DNA of 64,000 bases from assembly GCF_003977685.1 (NCBI RefSeq), contig NZ_RYZH01000028.1:1-64000 (forward strand). The letters are read 5' to 3'. Source of the stretch: Tautonia sociabilis (GTDB taxonomy: Bacteria; Planctomycetota; Planctomycetia; Isosphaerales; Isosphaeraceae). Positions 21,260 to 30,865 of the stretch are shown here, in pieces. Made by a program: the position numbers and the translations under genes. Numbering within the stretch: the first letter of the stretch is position 1; every line of letters begins with the position of its first letter. The notes beneath the pieces were generated by a model. That model ran no database searches, was not told the origin of the DNA, and saw nothing but the letters and a program-made list of their open reading frames with translations.

Positions 21260-21499
21260 GCGCTGAATCGGAGTTGCATGGATGTGGTTGTCCGAGGTAC
21301 GCGCCGTCGCTCCCCGTCGTGACGATCAGGTCTTCTGCCTCGTACCGAATGCTTCGGTCTCACCCCGCGACCAAGCGGCTCGTTGGCCATTGCCCCGGGG
21401 CCCTCGTCGGCCCGTTTCTGGAAGGACCCTTCCGCGGTCGGGGATGGGTGAGTTAAGAAAACGGGGGGAAATAACGGGGCCTGCTCCCGATCGCATCGA

Positions 21500-22609
21500 T
21501 CAGTCGAAGAGGCGGGGCTGGTCCGAAAGGTCGAAGGTCGGCTCGGGCTCCGGAGGTTCGAGCCCGAGATGCCGGTAGGCCGACTCGGTGGCTCGACGGC
21601 CCCGGGGGGTGCGGACGATGAACTCGCGCCGGAGCAAATACGGCTCGACCTCGTCGGTCAGCGTGTCGACCGCCACGTTCATTGTCGCCGCCAGGGCCTC
21701 CACCCCGGTCGGCCCTCCCCGGAAGACTCGGATGATCGTCTCGATGTAGCGGCGGTCCTGGCGGTCGAGCCCCTCGATGTCCACCTCCTGCATGTCGAGC
21801 GCGTCGACCGCGATGGTCCGGGTGATGTGCCCGTCGGCCCGGGCGACGGCGTAATCCCGGACCCAGCGCAGCCGGGCGTTGGCCAGGCGAGGGGTTCCCC
21901 GGCTCCGCCGGGCCAGCTCCTGCGAGGCATCCTCGGTGATCGTCGTGCGGAGCTTCCCCGCGTTGATCGCCACGATCTTCGCCAGTTCCTCGACCTCGTA
22001 GAACTCCAGGTGCTCGTGCAGGTGGAATCGGTCTCGGAGCGGGCCCGAGAGCATCCCGCTCCGGGTCGTGGCTCCGATGATGGTGAACTTCTTCAGCGGC
22101 AGGTTCACCGTCCTGGCGTTCATCCCCTCGCCGAGGACGATGTCGACCCGGAAGTCCTCCATCACCGGGTAGATGAACTCCTCGACCACCCGGGGCAGCC
22201 GGTGGATCTCGTCGATGAACAGGATCGACCCGGGCGAGGCGTTGGTCAGGTACGGCAAGATGTCGGCGTTCTTGGCCAGCGCCGGGCCGCTGGTCATCGC
22301 CAGCTCGACCCCCAGCTCGTTATGCAGGACCGTGGCGAAGGTCGTCTTCCCCAGGCCCGGGGGGCCGTCGAAGAGGATGTGGGGCAGCGGTTCTCCCCGC
22401 TTCCGGGAGGCCTCCAGCGCGATCGAGAGCCGTTCGGCCACGGCCCGCTGGCCGATCACCTCGTCCAGGCGTTGCGGGCGGAGCTTCTCGTCCATCGCGT
22501 CGGCCGGCTTGTGGAGCCGGTCGTCGTGGACGTCGTGCCCCCTCCGGCGATCGTCGTCGCCGGGCGCCGGGCCGCCTCCTCCCGTGATGATCGGCTCTCT
22601 CGCGCTCAT
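21500..22609 (-). CDS. ruvB: Holliday junction branch migration helicase RuvB
   Basis: RuvB is the hexameric AAA+ motor that drives Holliday junction migration with RuvA. The 369-residue protein has Walker A GPPGLGKTT (82-90), Walker B FIDEIHRLPR (131-140), sensor ATTRSGMLSGPLRDRF with its arginines, and the C-terminal winged-helix DNA-binding domain. Its N-terminus (about 35 Gly/Asp/Arg-rich residues) is longer than usual. A GGAGGGGG ribosome binding site precedes the ATG. It starts 50 bases after the ruvA stop. ruvC is not in the window. Confidence 0.96.
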   Translation of the reverse strand: MSAREPIITGGGGPAPGDDDRRRGHDVHDDRLHKPADAMDEKLRPQRLDEVIGQRAVAERLSIALEASRKRGEPLPHILFDGPPGLGKTTFATVLHNELGVELAMTSGPALAKNADILPYLTNASPGSILFIDEIHRLPRVVEEFIYPVMEDFRVDIVLGEGMNARTVNLPLKKFTIIGATTRSGMLSGPLRDRFHLHEHLEFYEVEELAKIVAINAGKLRTTITEDASQELARRSRGTPRLANARLRWVRDYAVARADGHITRTIAVDALDMQEVDIEGLDRQDRRYIETIIRVFRGGPTGVEALAATMNVAVDTLTDEVEPYLLRREFIVRTPRGRRATESAYRHLGLEPPEPEPTFDLSDQPRLFD

Positions 22610-22658
22610 CGCGGTCCCCCCTCCTCGACTCGGACTCGCGCCCGGGGCCTCTCCCGAC

Positions 22659-23324
22659 TCACTTCCCGGGGGCCTCGTTCTGGTAAATCGCCATCAGCAT
22701 CGCGTCGACGGTCTTGTACTTCTTCTTGCCCGAGAGAGCCTGGTCGATCAGTTGCCTGGCCTGCGCCTCGGAGTGCCCGACCGACAGCAGCGCGTGGTAG
22801 GTGTCCCGGATCACGTCCGGCTCGGCGTTGGCGGGCTCGCCGTTCGCTTCGTGGGAGCCGGCGGCGTGGTCCTCGGTCCCCGGGCCGACCATCAACGCGA
22901 ACTTGCTCACCTTCCGGCGCAGCTTGGCGACGATTCGCTCCGCCGTCGCCTCGCCGATCCCCGGGAACGTGGCCAGCGTCCGGAGGTCCGAGTCCTGGAT
23001 CATCCTCGCCAGCTCCCGAACCGGCCGGACCATCGCCCGAAGCGCCTTGCGCACCCCGACGCCATCGACCGAGCAGAAGACCTCGAAGAACTCCCGGTCC
23101 ACCGGAGAGAGGAAGCCGATCAGCCTCGGCCGCATCCTCCCCGACATCTGGTTCCCCTCGATGTCGAACACCGTGTGCAGCACCACCGGCTCGCCCACCT
23201 TCGCCTGGAGCTGGCGCCGGGCGTACTCGGGGATGAGCACCTCCAGGTCGAAGAACGGCTCCACGCCGAGGATCAACGACTCCTCCGCCACCGACCTCAA
23301 GATGCCCCGGATCTGCGTGATCAC
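22659..23324 (-). CDS. ruvA: Holliday junction branch migration complex subunit RuvA
   Basis: RuvA forms the tetramer that holds the four-way junction for RuvB. The 221-residue protein starts with an OB-fold domain (ITQIRGILRSVAEESLILGV), has the tandem helix-hairpin-helix region (LATFPGIGEATAERIVAKLRRK, about 115-135), and a C-terminal UBA-like domain that contacts RuvB (SVGHSEAQARQLIDQAL). The start is GTG at 23324, with GAGGTGG about nine bases upstream. The frame extends 50 codons upstream but would add unrelated Cys/Pro-rich sequence. The family match is clear though divergent in the N-terminal domain. Confidence 0.9.
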   Translation of the reverse strand: MITQIRGILRSVAEESLILGVEPFFDLEVLIPEYARRQLQAKVGEPVVLHTVFDIEGNQMSGRMRPRLIGFLSPVDREFFEVFCSVDGVGVRKALRAMVRPVRELARMIQDSDLRTLATFPGIGEATAERIVAKLRRKVSKFALMVGPGTEDHAAGSHEANGEPANAEPDVIRDTYHALLSVGHSEAQARQLIDQALSGKKKYKTVDAMLMAIYQNEAPGK

Positions 23325-23482
23325 GATCGTCGCCCACCTCTCCGGTTCGAGGGCGCGGCCGCCCGGTTCGGGCTTCCGATTGCATTTTGTACACCATTCT
23401 GCCGAGTGGGACCCGATCCGACAAGGGGTTCTCGGCGCTTGGGCAAAGATCGAGCGCAAGGCCGGGCAAGGCAACCCGATCG

Positions 23483-23986
23483 TCAGAGGCGATCGCTCGA
23501 CCCGAATCCCCGGTCCCCCCGGTCGGTCTGGTCGAGTTCCGCCACCTCGACCGGTTCCGCCAGCCTCACCGACTGGATCAGCAACTGGGCGACCGCCTTC
23601 CCGTAGGGGATGCGGACGCTGGCCTCCTCCATCGCCCGCTCGACCCCCTCCTGGGGGCCCGAGGCCAGCGCCCGGAGCACCGGCCCAAGGTTCAAGTTGG
23701 TGACGACCACCAGCAATTCCCCGGTGTAGGGCTCGTCGATGACCCCTCCCATCGTCTTCAGCCCGGAGGCGGCCCGCCCGCTCTTGTCCCAGACCAGCGA
23801 GACGATCGCCTCCGATCCCGACGGGGGCGATGCCGGCTGGATCGCGATCCCGGTGCGGACCTTGAGGATCTCCCCCGGCCGCACCACCAGGTCGTCGAGG
23901 GCGAAGAGGTCCAGCCCCGCATCCCTCGGGGTGTGCCGGGACGGCAGGATCGCGCGATCGTGCAGGCGACGGACGCGGAGTTGCAT
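23483..23986 (-). CDS. dut: dUTP diphosphatase (dUTPase)
   Basis: dUTPase hydrolyses dUTP to dUMP, keeping uracil out of DNA and supplying the thymidylate pathway. The 167-residue trimeric-type enzyme shows the conserved motifs in order: DAGLDLFA (motif 1), WDKSGRAASGL (motif 2), GGVIDEPYTGEL with the catalytic Asp and Tyr (motif 3), KAVAQLLI (motif 4) and RGDRGFGSSD (motif 5). An insert between motifs 3 and 4 makes it a little longer than usual. The ATG at 23986 starts at MQLRVRRL. It lies upstream of ruvA-ruvB on the same strand and is divergent from the SDR gene. Confidence 0.9.
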   Translation of the reverse strand: MQLRVRRLHDRAILPSRHTPRDAGLDLFALDDLVVRPGEILKVRTGIAIQPASPPSGSEAIVSLVWDKSGRAASGLKTMGGVIDEPYTGELLVVVTNLNLGPVLRALASGPQEGVERAMEEASVRIPYGKAVAQLLIQSVRLAEPVEVAELDQTDRGDRGFGSSDRL

Positions 23987-24128
23987 GGGACTCGTCTCAC
24001 CAAAAGACGCCACTCGGCCGGCCGGCCGATCAGGTTGACCGACCCCGGAGCCGGCCTACAACACCACCATCCTTGACATCGACGCAACCTGGGCCCGGCG
24101 TGTATTCAGAACCCGGAGGGACGCGACC

Positions 24129-24902
24129 ATGGCCGACCCCCAGACCATCCTCATCAACGGAGCAACCGGAGGGATCGGGTCCCACCTGGCACGAATGCTG
24201 GTCGATCGCGGCGACCGCGTCGTCCTCTTCGCCCGCCACGAGGAGCCCCTCCGAGCGCTGGCCTCGGAACTCGGCGGCGATCCGGTCGCCCGGCCCGAGG
24301 TCGGAGACGCCGGCAACCCCGCCGACCTGGAACGGGCCGTCGCGAACGCCGTCGAAACCTTCGGCCGCCTCGACGGCCTGGCCCATTGCATCGGCTCCGT
24401 GGTCATCAAGCCGCTCCACCTGCTCAGCCTCGACGAGTTCGACGCCGCCCTGCACATCAACCTTCGCACCGCCTTCAACGCCGTCAAGGCCGCGTTGAAA
24501 CCGATGCGGTCGCGGAATTCCGGCGCGATCGTCCTCTTCAGCACCGTGGCCGTCCGGCAGGGGATCAACAACCACGAGGGCATCTCCGCCGCCAAGGCCG
24601 GCATCGAGGGCCTGGTCCGATCGGCCGCCATCTCCTATGCTCGGTCCAAGATCCGGTTCAACGCGGTCGCCCCGGGGATGACCGAAACCGGCCTGACCGA
24701 GCCCTTGCTCAAGAACGAGGCCTCGCGCCGCTTCAGCGCCACCATGCATCCGCTCGGCCGGATCGGCTCGCCCACCGAGCCCGCCGCCGTCGCCGCCTTC
24801 CTCCTCAGCCCCCAGGCCGACTGGATCACGGGGCAGGTCTGGGGCGTCGACGGCGGCCTTGGCGCCGGCGTCTGCCCCCCCCGGCCCAGCACCGGGGCGT
24901 GA
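24129..24902 (+). CDS. SDR family oxidoreductase-like protein with Tyr replaced by Ile
   Basis: The 257-residue protein has the Rossmann NAD(P)-binding signature GATGGIG (11-17), a catalytic-type Asn (N111), Ser138 in FSTVAV, and Lys156 in SAAKAG. The catalytic Tyr expected four residues before the Lys is Ile152 (HEGISAAKAG). FNAVAPGMTETGLTEPLL and the C-terminal ITGQVWGVDGG are typical of short-chain dehydrogenases. Without the Tyr, standard alcohol/ketone oxidoreduction is doubtful. A GGAGG lies ten bases before the ATG. It is followed by the DUF4149 gene about 70 bases downstream. Confidence 0.85.
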   Translation: MADPQTILINGATGGIGSHLARMLVDRGDRVVLFARHEEPLRALASELGGDPVARPEVGDAGNPADLERAVANAVETFGRLDGLAHCIGSVVIKPLHLLSLDEFDAALHINLRTAFNAVKAALKPMRSRNSGAIVLFSTVAVRQGINNHEGISAAKAGIEGLVRSAAISYARSKIRFNAVAPGMTETGLTEPLLKNEASRRFSATMHPLGRIGSPTEPAAVAAFLLSPQADWITGQVWGVDGGLGAGVCPPRPSTGA

Positions 24903-24973
24903 TCCGAGACGATACCCCCGGCGGTCGAAGCCCTCGGACCCGATTCGAGCCCTCTGGCCCACCGATTCCCCCA

Positions 24974-25636
24974 ATGGATGCGCGGACGCTGCTGACTCTC
25001 TTCGATGCCATCTTCCTGCTGGCTCTGGCCGCCTGGCTCGGCGCCCTGCTGTTCTTCTCCTTCGGAGTCGCGCCGATCATCTTCCAGGTGCTCGAGGCGG
25101 CACAGGCCGCCCGATTCGTCCGGACGCTTTTCCCCAGGTACTACGCCTGGGGGGCGACCTCGGCGACGATCGCGCTGGCCGCCTTCACCTCGGGGGTGCT
25201 CGTCTATCCCGAGTTCCGAGGACCCGGGGCGCTGGCACAGATTGTGCTGCTCCTCGGCGGGGTTCTGGGCAACCTCTATTGCGGCAACGTGCTGACCCCC
25301 CGGATCAACGCCGCGAGGGACGCCGGACCCGAGCAATCAAGCCGGTTCGACCGGCTCCACCGGAGGAGTGTCCGCATCAATGCCCTGATGCTCCTCTCGA
25401 GCGCCGTGCTCGTCGTCGCCCACGCCTGCCGGCCGGATCCGACCGGCCCCGGCGTCTCGGAGCCGTCCCCCGCCGAGCGGGCCAGACGCAGCGTCGATCG
25501 CTGGCGGCAGGAGCAGCAGCGGTGGCGATCGGCAAGGACGGCGGCCGGCTCCCCCGCGGTCGCTCCCCTCCGGGAGCCCGAGCCCGAGGGGCCTCGGTCC
25601 GGCCTGGAAGCCCCCCGAATCCGCGTCGTAAACTAA
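24974..25636 (+). CDS. DUF4149-type membrane protein
   Basis: The function of the family is unknown. The 220-residue protein has four hydrophobic segments (about residues 7-30, 52-72, 80-100 and 135-152), with the TMEM205/DUF4149 pattern (AWLGALLFFSFGVAPIIFQVL, then RYYAWGATSA). About 65 hydrophilic residues, Pro/Arg/Glu-rich, extend into the cytoplasm. The start is the ATG at 24974. It lies between the SDR gene and the DHH phosphoesterase, all on the plus strand. Confidence 0.75.
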   Translation: MDARTLLTLFDAIFLLALAAWLGALLFFSFGVAPIIFQVLEAAQAARFVRTLFPRYYAWGATSATIALAAFTSGVLVYPEFRGPGALAQIVLLLGGVLGNLYCGNVLTPRINAARDAGPEQSSRFDRLHRRSVRINALMLLSSAVLVVAHACRPDPTGPGVSEPSPAERARRSVDRWRQEQQRWRSARTAAGSPAVAPLREPEPEGPRSGLEAPRIRVVN

Positions 25637-25713
25637 ATGATGCCGGGCCGTTGGCAGCGTCGACCGCCGAGGACGACCGTGCGACGGCCCCCCGGCGTCC
25701 CGGGGGCGATCCC

Positions 25714-26790
25714 ATGATGAAGACCGAAACGAACCGCCGCCCCGCCGTTTCCCCAAGTCGCCGATCCGATCGCTTCCTCGAGGCGATGGCCCCCTTCGAT
25801 CGCGTCGTGCTCGCCTCTCACATCAACCCCGACCCCGACGCCCTCGCCTCCATGCTCGGGATCCGGGCCGTGCTGGAGCACCGCCGCCCTCGGCTCGAGG
25901 TCACCCTGACGCTCGACGGCATGCTCGCCCGGGCCGAGAACCGAGCCATGGTCGAGCTGCTGGAGATCCCACTGGTCCCCATCGAGGATGCCCCCCGGGG
26001 AGACGGCGTGGCGCTGGTGATGGTCGACTCCCAGCCTCACACCGGCCGACGAGCCAGCGAGTCGATTACCCCGGTCGCCGTGCTCGACCACCACCAGACC
26101 GGAGGGAACCTGGACGGAGTCGCGTTCCTCGACATCCGACCCGACATGGGCGCCACCTCCACCATGGTCGCCGGCTACCTGATGGAGCAGTCGGTCCCCC
26201 TCACCCCCCGCCTGGCGACCGCACTGTTCTACGGAATCGAGTCCGAGAGCATCGGCTACCCCCGGGAGGCCGGCCCCGCCGACGACGGCGCCCTCGTCTG
26301 GCTCTTCCCTCGGGCCGACAAAGACCTGATGGCCCGCATCCGAAACCCCCGCCTGCCGGTCAGTTACTTCGCCACCGCCCAGCACGCCCTGGCCAACGCC
26401 TTCCTCTACGGCCCGCTGCTGGTCTGCTGGTGCGGCCAGGTCCCCCAGCCCGACATCATCGCCGAGCTGGCCGACTTCTTCATCCGCTGCGACCAGGCCC
26501 ACTGGGTCGTCGCGATCGGACGGTTCCAAGACCAGATCCGGCTCTCCCTTCGCACCGACTCCCTCGGCACCAACAGCGGCGAGGTCCTCCGCGCCGTCGT
26601 CGACGGCCTCGGCACCGCCGGCGGGCACGACAAGCGGGCCGGAGGCGCCATCCCCCTCTCCGACCCCTCCCCCGAGGCCATCGACGAACTGCTCCGCCTC
26701 ATCCGCCGCCGCCTCTTCGAGCAGCTCCAGGTGGCCGAGTCCCCCGGCCGCCGCCTCCTCCCCGCCAGCCCGACGATTCAGGTCCCCTGA
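25714..26790 (+). CDS. DHH/DHHA1 family phosphoesterase (NrnA-like)
   Basis: DHH phosphoesterases of this type degrade short oligoribonucleotides, pAp or cyclic-dinucleotide products. The 358-residue protein has SHINPDPDALASM (H36, D40, D42), MVDSQPH (D105) and the family-defining LDHH (D125-H127), all metal ligands. The DHHA1 substrate-binding motif GGHDKRAGG is near the C-terminus. It is soluble. Two adjacent ATGs (25714 and 25717) can start it. It may complement the nanoRNase role that Orn plays elsewhere. Confidence 0.87.
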   Translation: MMKTETNRRPAVSPSRRSDRFLEAMAPFDRVVLASHINPDPDALASMLGIRAVLEHRRPRLEVTLTLDGMLARAENRAMVELLEIPLVPIEDAPRGDGVALVMVDSQPHTGRRASESITPVAVLDHHQTGGNLDGVAFLDIRPDMGATSTMVAGYLMEQSVPLTPRLATALFYGIESESIGYPREAGPADDGALVWLFPRADKDLMARIRNPRLPVSYFATAQHALANAFLYGPLLVCWCGQVPQPDIIAELADFFIRCDQAHWVVAIGRFQDQIRLSLRTDSLGTNSGEVLRAVVDGLGTAGGHDKRAGGAIPLSDPSPEAIDELLRLIRRRLFEQLQVAESPGRRLLPASPTIQVP

Positions 26791-26879
26791 GCCCCCCCCG
26801 CCGTTCCCGAGCGGCCGATCCCCCCGGCCCGGCCGCTCGGGTCGGCTCCCCGGCCCGCTCGAGCCCGGCGTCGCGCCCC

Positions 26880-26909
26880 TTGACAATCGGCCCCCGGCTT
26901 GGGCACGAT
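26880..26909 (+). promoter_or_regulatory. putative promoter of the DUF1559 gene
   Basis: A perfect TTGACA (26880-26885) and CACGAT (26904-26909) are 18 bases apart, about 50 bases ahead of the GTG start at 26962. Confidence 0.45.
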
Positions 26910-26961
26910 CGGTCCCGCGACTGAGATCGAGTCTCAATCTTCCGAGCCTCCGGAGGCCGTC

Positions 26962-27987
26962 GTGTTCTCGTTTTCCCCCCGTCGTCGCGGCTTCACGTTG
27001 ATCGAGCTCCTGGTGGTGATCGCCATCATCGGCATCCTGATCGCCCTGCTGCTGCCGGCGGTCCAGTCGGCCCGGGAGGCGGCTCGGCGGATGTCCTGCG
27101 CGAACAACTTGAAGCAATTGGGGCTGGGCCTGCACAGCTACGAGTCGGCCCACGGGGCGTACCCGCCGGCACTGGTCGTCTCCGGATCGGGGACCACCGT
27201 TTCCTGGTTCGGCGGCTGGAGCGTCCACGGCCGGATCCTGCCCTTCCTGGAGCAGGGGCCGATGTTCGACGCGATCAACTTCGCCACCTCGTACAGCCAC
27301 CCTCAGAACGTGACCGTCTCGGCCCAGATGCTGGAGGTCTTTCTCTGCCCGAGCGAGGTCAACACCGAGGTTGCCACTCACGGCTTCGGCCTGGCGGGCA
27401 TCACCAATTACGGCTTCTCGATGGGGGACTGGTACGTCTGGGGAGGCTTCGGCGGCCCCGACAACCGCGCCGCCTTCGTCGTCAACCGCAGCCGGCGGCC
27501 GGCCGACTTCCGAGACGGCCTGACCCAGACCCTCGTGGCCTCCGAGGTCAAGACCTATCAGCACTACTACCGGGACTGCGGCGGCCTGGCCCACGTCAAC
27601 CAGCCCGCCGGCTCCTACCCTCCCGATGCCGACCCCCTGACCCTCGTTCCCGAGTACGGCGGCTCGTGCGGCTCACTCCACTCCAGCGGCCATACCGAGT
27701 GGGTCGACGGCCACGTGCACCAGTCCGGCTTCACCACCGCCTGGCGGCCGAATCGAGCCATCCGGTCGGCCGACGGTCAGTTCGACCTGGACATCAACGG
27801 CCAGCGCGAGGCACGCGGCGGCCCCACCTTCGCCGCCGTCACCAGCCGCTCCTGGCACCCCGGCGGCGTCAACGCCCTCTTCGGCGACGGCTCCGTCCGG
27901 TTCATCCAGGAGACCGTCAACGGCCTCGTCTGGCGCGGCCTCGGCACGATCCGAGGGGGCGAGGTGATCAGTTCCGACTCGTATTGA
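26962..27987 (+). CDS. DUF1559 type IV pilin-like protein
   Basis: DUF1559 proteins are hugely expanded in planctomycetes; they carry a prepilin N-terminus and a large outer domain of unknown function. The 341-residue product has the prepilin peptidase site and helix ([19 protein letters not shown], about 9-27, cleavage after Gly) followed by the family [20 protein letters not shown] stretch. The C-terminal H-X9-DG box is present ([12 protein letters not shown]). The start is GTG at 26962, with GGAGG five bases upstream. It stands alone, with no pilus assembly genes nearby, as is common for this family. Confidence 0.92.
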   Translation: MFSFSPRRRGFTLIELLVVIAIIGILIALLLPAVQSAREAARRMSCANNLKQLGLGLHSYESAHGAYPPALVVSGSGTTVSWFGGWSVHGRILPFLEQGPMFDAINFATSYSHPQNVTVSAQMLEVFLCPSEVNTEVATHGFGLAGITNYGFSMGDWYVWGGFGGPDNRAAFVVNRSRRPADFRDGLTQTLVASEVKTYQHYYRDCGGLAHVNQPAGSYPPDADPLTLVPEYGGSCGSLHSSGHTEWVDGHVHQSGFTTAWRPNRAIRSADGQFDLDINGQREARGGPTFAAVTSRSWHPGGVNALFGDGSVRFIQETVNGLVWRGLGTIRGGEVISSDSY

Positions 27988-28386
27988 GACTCAGTCCTGG
28001 TTTCCGGGCCGATTCCGCTCAGGAGCCGAGCGCGCTCCCGGGCCTCGGCCCGGGGACCGCTCCCTGTCGGAACAAGAGCTCCGAGTGGTTCAGGACGGAC
28101 CCGAGCCGGTCCTCCGCCTCCCGACGCCGGTCGCCCGGACCCCAGGCCGCCCCGCACCTCCCCTCGATCGATCGGACGACGCTCCTCGTCCCAGGGGGGC
28201 CGGCAGCGCCTCGCCAGGAACCGTTGCACGAGGATCGCTCGGTTCTCGGCCCGGCCGACGGCGCGACCGGCCGCCGCGGCTGCTCTCCGGCGATTCGATC
28301 TCCCCCGGCGCCTCGGGGGCCTCCCTCCGGTTACACTGGGGACGATCTCGACACACCGTCCCTTGCCCCCGGTTCGGAGCCCTCCC
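27988..28386. other. intergenic region between the DUF1559 and M32 genes
   Basis: About 400 bases with no supported gene. The only signal seen is TACACT at 28332-28337, a possible -10 box for the carboxypeptidase gene, with no clear -35. Confidence 0.35.
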
Positions 28387-29901
28387 GTGGACCCCAGGGC
28401 CTCCTACGACGAGTTGATCCGACGCTCCCGAGAATGGTCGACGCTCTCCTCCTGCTCCGCGCTGCTCTCCTGGGACGAGCAGACGATGATGCCCCCCTCG
28501 GGCTCCTCGTTCCGGAGCGAGCAGCTCGGCCTCCTCGCCGGCCTGGAGCATGACCGAGCCGCCGATCCCCGGGTCGGCGAGCTGCTCGCGATCGTCGAGG
28601 GCTCCGACCTCGTCGCCGACCCCGAATCCCCCGAGGCCGTCAACGTCCGAGAGCTGCGCCGATCGTTCGACCGGAAGACCAAGCTTCCTCGTTCGCTGGT
28701 CGAGGAGCTGGCCCGGGTCACTTCCCGGGCCCAGCACGAATGGGTCGCCGCCCGCAAGGCCCGCGACTTCGGCCGCTTCCTCCCCTGGCTCGGTCGCGTC
28801 CTCTCCCTCAAGCGCCAGGAGGCCGACTGCGTGGGAGCCCCCAGCGGCGACCCCTACGACGCCCTGCTCGACGAGTACGAGCCCGGCGCCACCGCCTCCC
28901 AGCTCTCCCGGCTCTTCGACGCCCTCCGAGCCGATCTCGTCCCCCTCGTCGAGGCCATCGCCGGAGCGACCGACCGCCCCGATCCCGCCGTCCTCAAGGG
29001 GACCTTTCCCGTCGACCGCCAGAAGATCCTGGGCGAGCTGGTCGCCTCCTCGATCGGGTTCGACTTCGATCGAGGACGGCTCGACACGTCCGCCCACCCC
29101 TTCTGCTCCGGCATCGCCCCGGGAGACTGCCGGATTACCACCCGATACCGGCCGGACGACTTCGAGGAGTCCTTCTTCGGCGTCCTCCACGAGGTCGGCC
29201 ACGGCCTCTATGAGCAGGGGCTCGACCCCGACCGCTTCGGCACCCCGATGGGGGCGTCCGTCTCGCTCGGCATCCACGAGTCGCAGTCCCGCCTCTGGGA
29301 GAACCTCGTCGGCCGGGGCCGACCCTTCTGGACTCACTGGTTCCCCATCGCTCGCCGCCTCTTCCGAGACCCCCTCGGCCACGCCGAGTTCGACGCCTTC
29401 CACCGCGCCATCAACCGCGTCGAGCCCTCGTTGATCCGCACCCAGGCCGACGAGGTGACGTACAACCTTCACATCATCATCCGGTTCGACCTCGAACGCG
29501 CCCTGCTCTCCGGCGACCTCCCCCCCGCCGACCTCCCCTCGGCCTGGGACGAACGCTACCGCCACGACCTCGGCGTCGTCCCCCCCGACGCCTCCTCCGG
29601 CTGCCTCCAGGACGTCCACTGGTCCGCCGGCCTGATCGGCTACTTTCCGACCTACACCCTCGGCAACCTCTACGCCGCCCAGCTGTTCGACCGCGCCACC
29701 GCCACCCTCGGCGACCTCGACCAGTCCCTCTCCCGGGGAGACGCCCTCCCCTTGCTCCACTGGCTCCGAGACCACATCCACCGCCACGCCCGCCGCCACT
29801 GCCCCGCCCTCCTCATCCAGCGCGCCACCGGCTCCCCCCCCGACCCCTCCCCCCTCGTCCGATCCCTCCGGGAGCGTTACGGGCCGGTCTACCGGCTCTG
29901 A
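28387..29901 (+). CDS. carboxypeptidase, M32 family
   Basis: M32 metallocarboxypeptidases remove C-terminal residues from peptides using one divalent metal. The 504-residue protein has the HEXXH motif as H268-E-V-G-H272 (LHEVGHGLYEQG) and the family-specific GIHESQSRLWEN, where Glu is the third ligand. Further signatures are IRTQADEVTYNLHIIIRF and YFPTYTLGNLYAAQ. The length is typical. The start is GTG at 28387 with GGAG seven bases upstream. It is cytoplasmic (no signal peptide). Confidence 0.93.
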   Translation: MDPRASYDELIRRSREWSTLSSCSALLSWDEQTMMPPSGSSFRSEQLGLLAGLEHDRAADPRVGELLAIVEGSDLVADPESPEAVNVRELRRSFDRKTKLPRSLVEELARVTSRAQHEWVAARKARDFGRFLPWLGRVLSLKRQEADCVGAPSGDPYDALLDEYEPGATASQLSRLFDALRADLVPLVEAIAGATDRPDPAVLKGTFPVDRQKILGELVASSIGFDFDRGRLDTSAHPFCSGIAPGDCRITTRYRPDDFEESFFGVLHEVGHGLYEQGLDPDRFGTPMGASVSLGIHESQSRLWENLVGRGRPFWTHWFPIARRLFRDPLGHAEFDAFHRAINRVEPSLIRTQADEVTYNLHIIIRFDLERALLSGDLPPADLPSAWDERYRHDLGVVPPDASSGCLQDVHWSAGLIGYFPTYTLGNLYAAQLFDRATATLGDLDQSLSRGDALPLLHWLRDHIHRHARRHCPALLIQRATGSPPDPSPLVRSLRERYGPVYRL

Positions 29902-30097
29902 GCCGGCGCAGGGTGCTGCTGGGTGCGACGATCCCGCTTGGCCCGGAGGGGAGCCCCCTGTCCATTCGCGTGTCCCCGACCCATCAACGCCCGCCCGACG
30001 AGTGCTCGGCCGCCAGGACCACCATGACTCGTCGGGAGTGATCCAACAAGCGTCGGAACGAAGCCTCGGAGAATGAGGAGCCTGGAGCGTTCCTGCG

Positions 30098-30865
30098 ATG
30101 GATGAACACGACGATCGACTGGCGGGCGATCCGGTCTGGGAGCTGTTCCCCGAGGGCGAGCCGACCGCGACGGCGAGTCGCCTGGGCTGGTGGCGGAAGG
30201 CCGTCCCGATCGTTGTGCTCTGCTGGCTGCTCTCTCCTTCGCTGGCGGTCGCGATGGCGAGCGTGGCCGCGTCGATCGGGGAGTTCCGAGCGGCCCGGCG
30301 GTTGCGGAGGGCGATTCCCGACCCGGCGGGCGGCGAGATTTGCGCCCTGTTCCGCGAAGCATGGGGGGGCTGGAGGATCGGCGTGACCTCCTTCGCGCTG
30401 ATGTTCGTCACCCTGGCCCTGGCCGGAGCCACCGGCTGGGAGGGGGATGAACCTCCCCCGGAATTCCTCGTGGCGTCGCTCCTGAGTCTCGCCGGGTTCA
30501 TCGCGTCGGCCGCCCTGACCGCGGCCGGACTGATCAAGGCGCTGCGATCGGGGATGCGCGTCTGGCTCGGCGAGGGGATCAACCAGGCCAGGACCCTGAT
30601 GCTCGGCATGCTGCTGGTCGGCTTCACCTGCACCGTTCTCCTGCCGGCCTGCGTCCTAATCCTCCCCGGTCTCGCTCCGTCCGACGGCGGCCGATGGCAA
30701 GGCGTCGCGGCCTTCGCGATGATGATCTCCTTCTTGTTCGTCGCTCCTGTCTTGATCCTCGTCCTCCTCGACGGGCTCAGCCGCCGCATTCTCGCCGACC
30801 GGCCCGGGAAGTTCGGACCGAAGGCGCCGACCGTGGGGAAATGGGACGTCGGACGATCGGACTGA
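30098..30865 (+). CDS. multi-pass membrane protein of unknown function
   Basis: No family is recognised. The 255-residue product has about five hydrophobic segments (near 35-58, 96-117, 128-150, 170-195 and 205-228) separated by short charged loops, with hydrophilic ends. It has no catalytic motif. The start is the ATG at 30098, with GGAG fifteen or more bases upstream, so the ribosome binding site is weak; a second ATG lies nearby out of frame. No operon partner is evident. Confidence 0.65.
   Translation: MDEHDDRLAGDPVWELFPEGEPTATASRLGWWRKAVPIVVLCWLLSPSLAVAMASVAASIGEFRAARRLRRAIPDPAGGEICALFREAWGGWRIGVTSFALMFVTLALAGATGWEGDEPPPEFLVASLLSLAGFIASAALTAAGLIKALRSGMRVWLGEGINQARTLMLGMLLVGFTCTVLLPACVLILPGLAPSDGGRWQGVAAFAMMISFLFVAPVLILVLLDGLSRRILADRPGKFGPKAPTVGKWDVGRSD

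Noticed and set aside
24073-24108. TTGACA before the SDR gene as a promoter
   Set aside because: The -35 box is perfect, but no -10 box lies at 16-19 bases; the nearest candidate is over 20 bases away.
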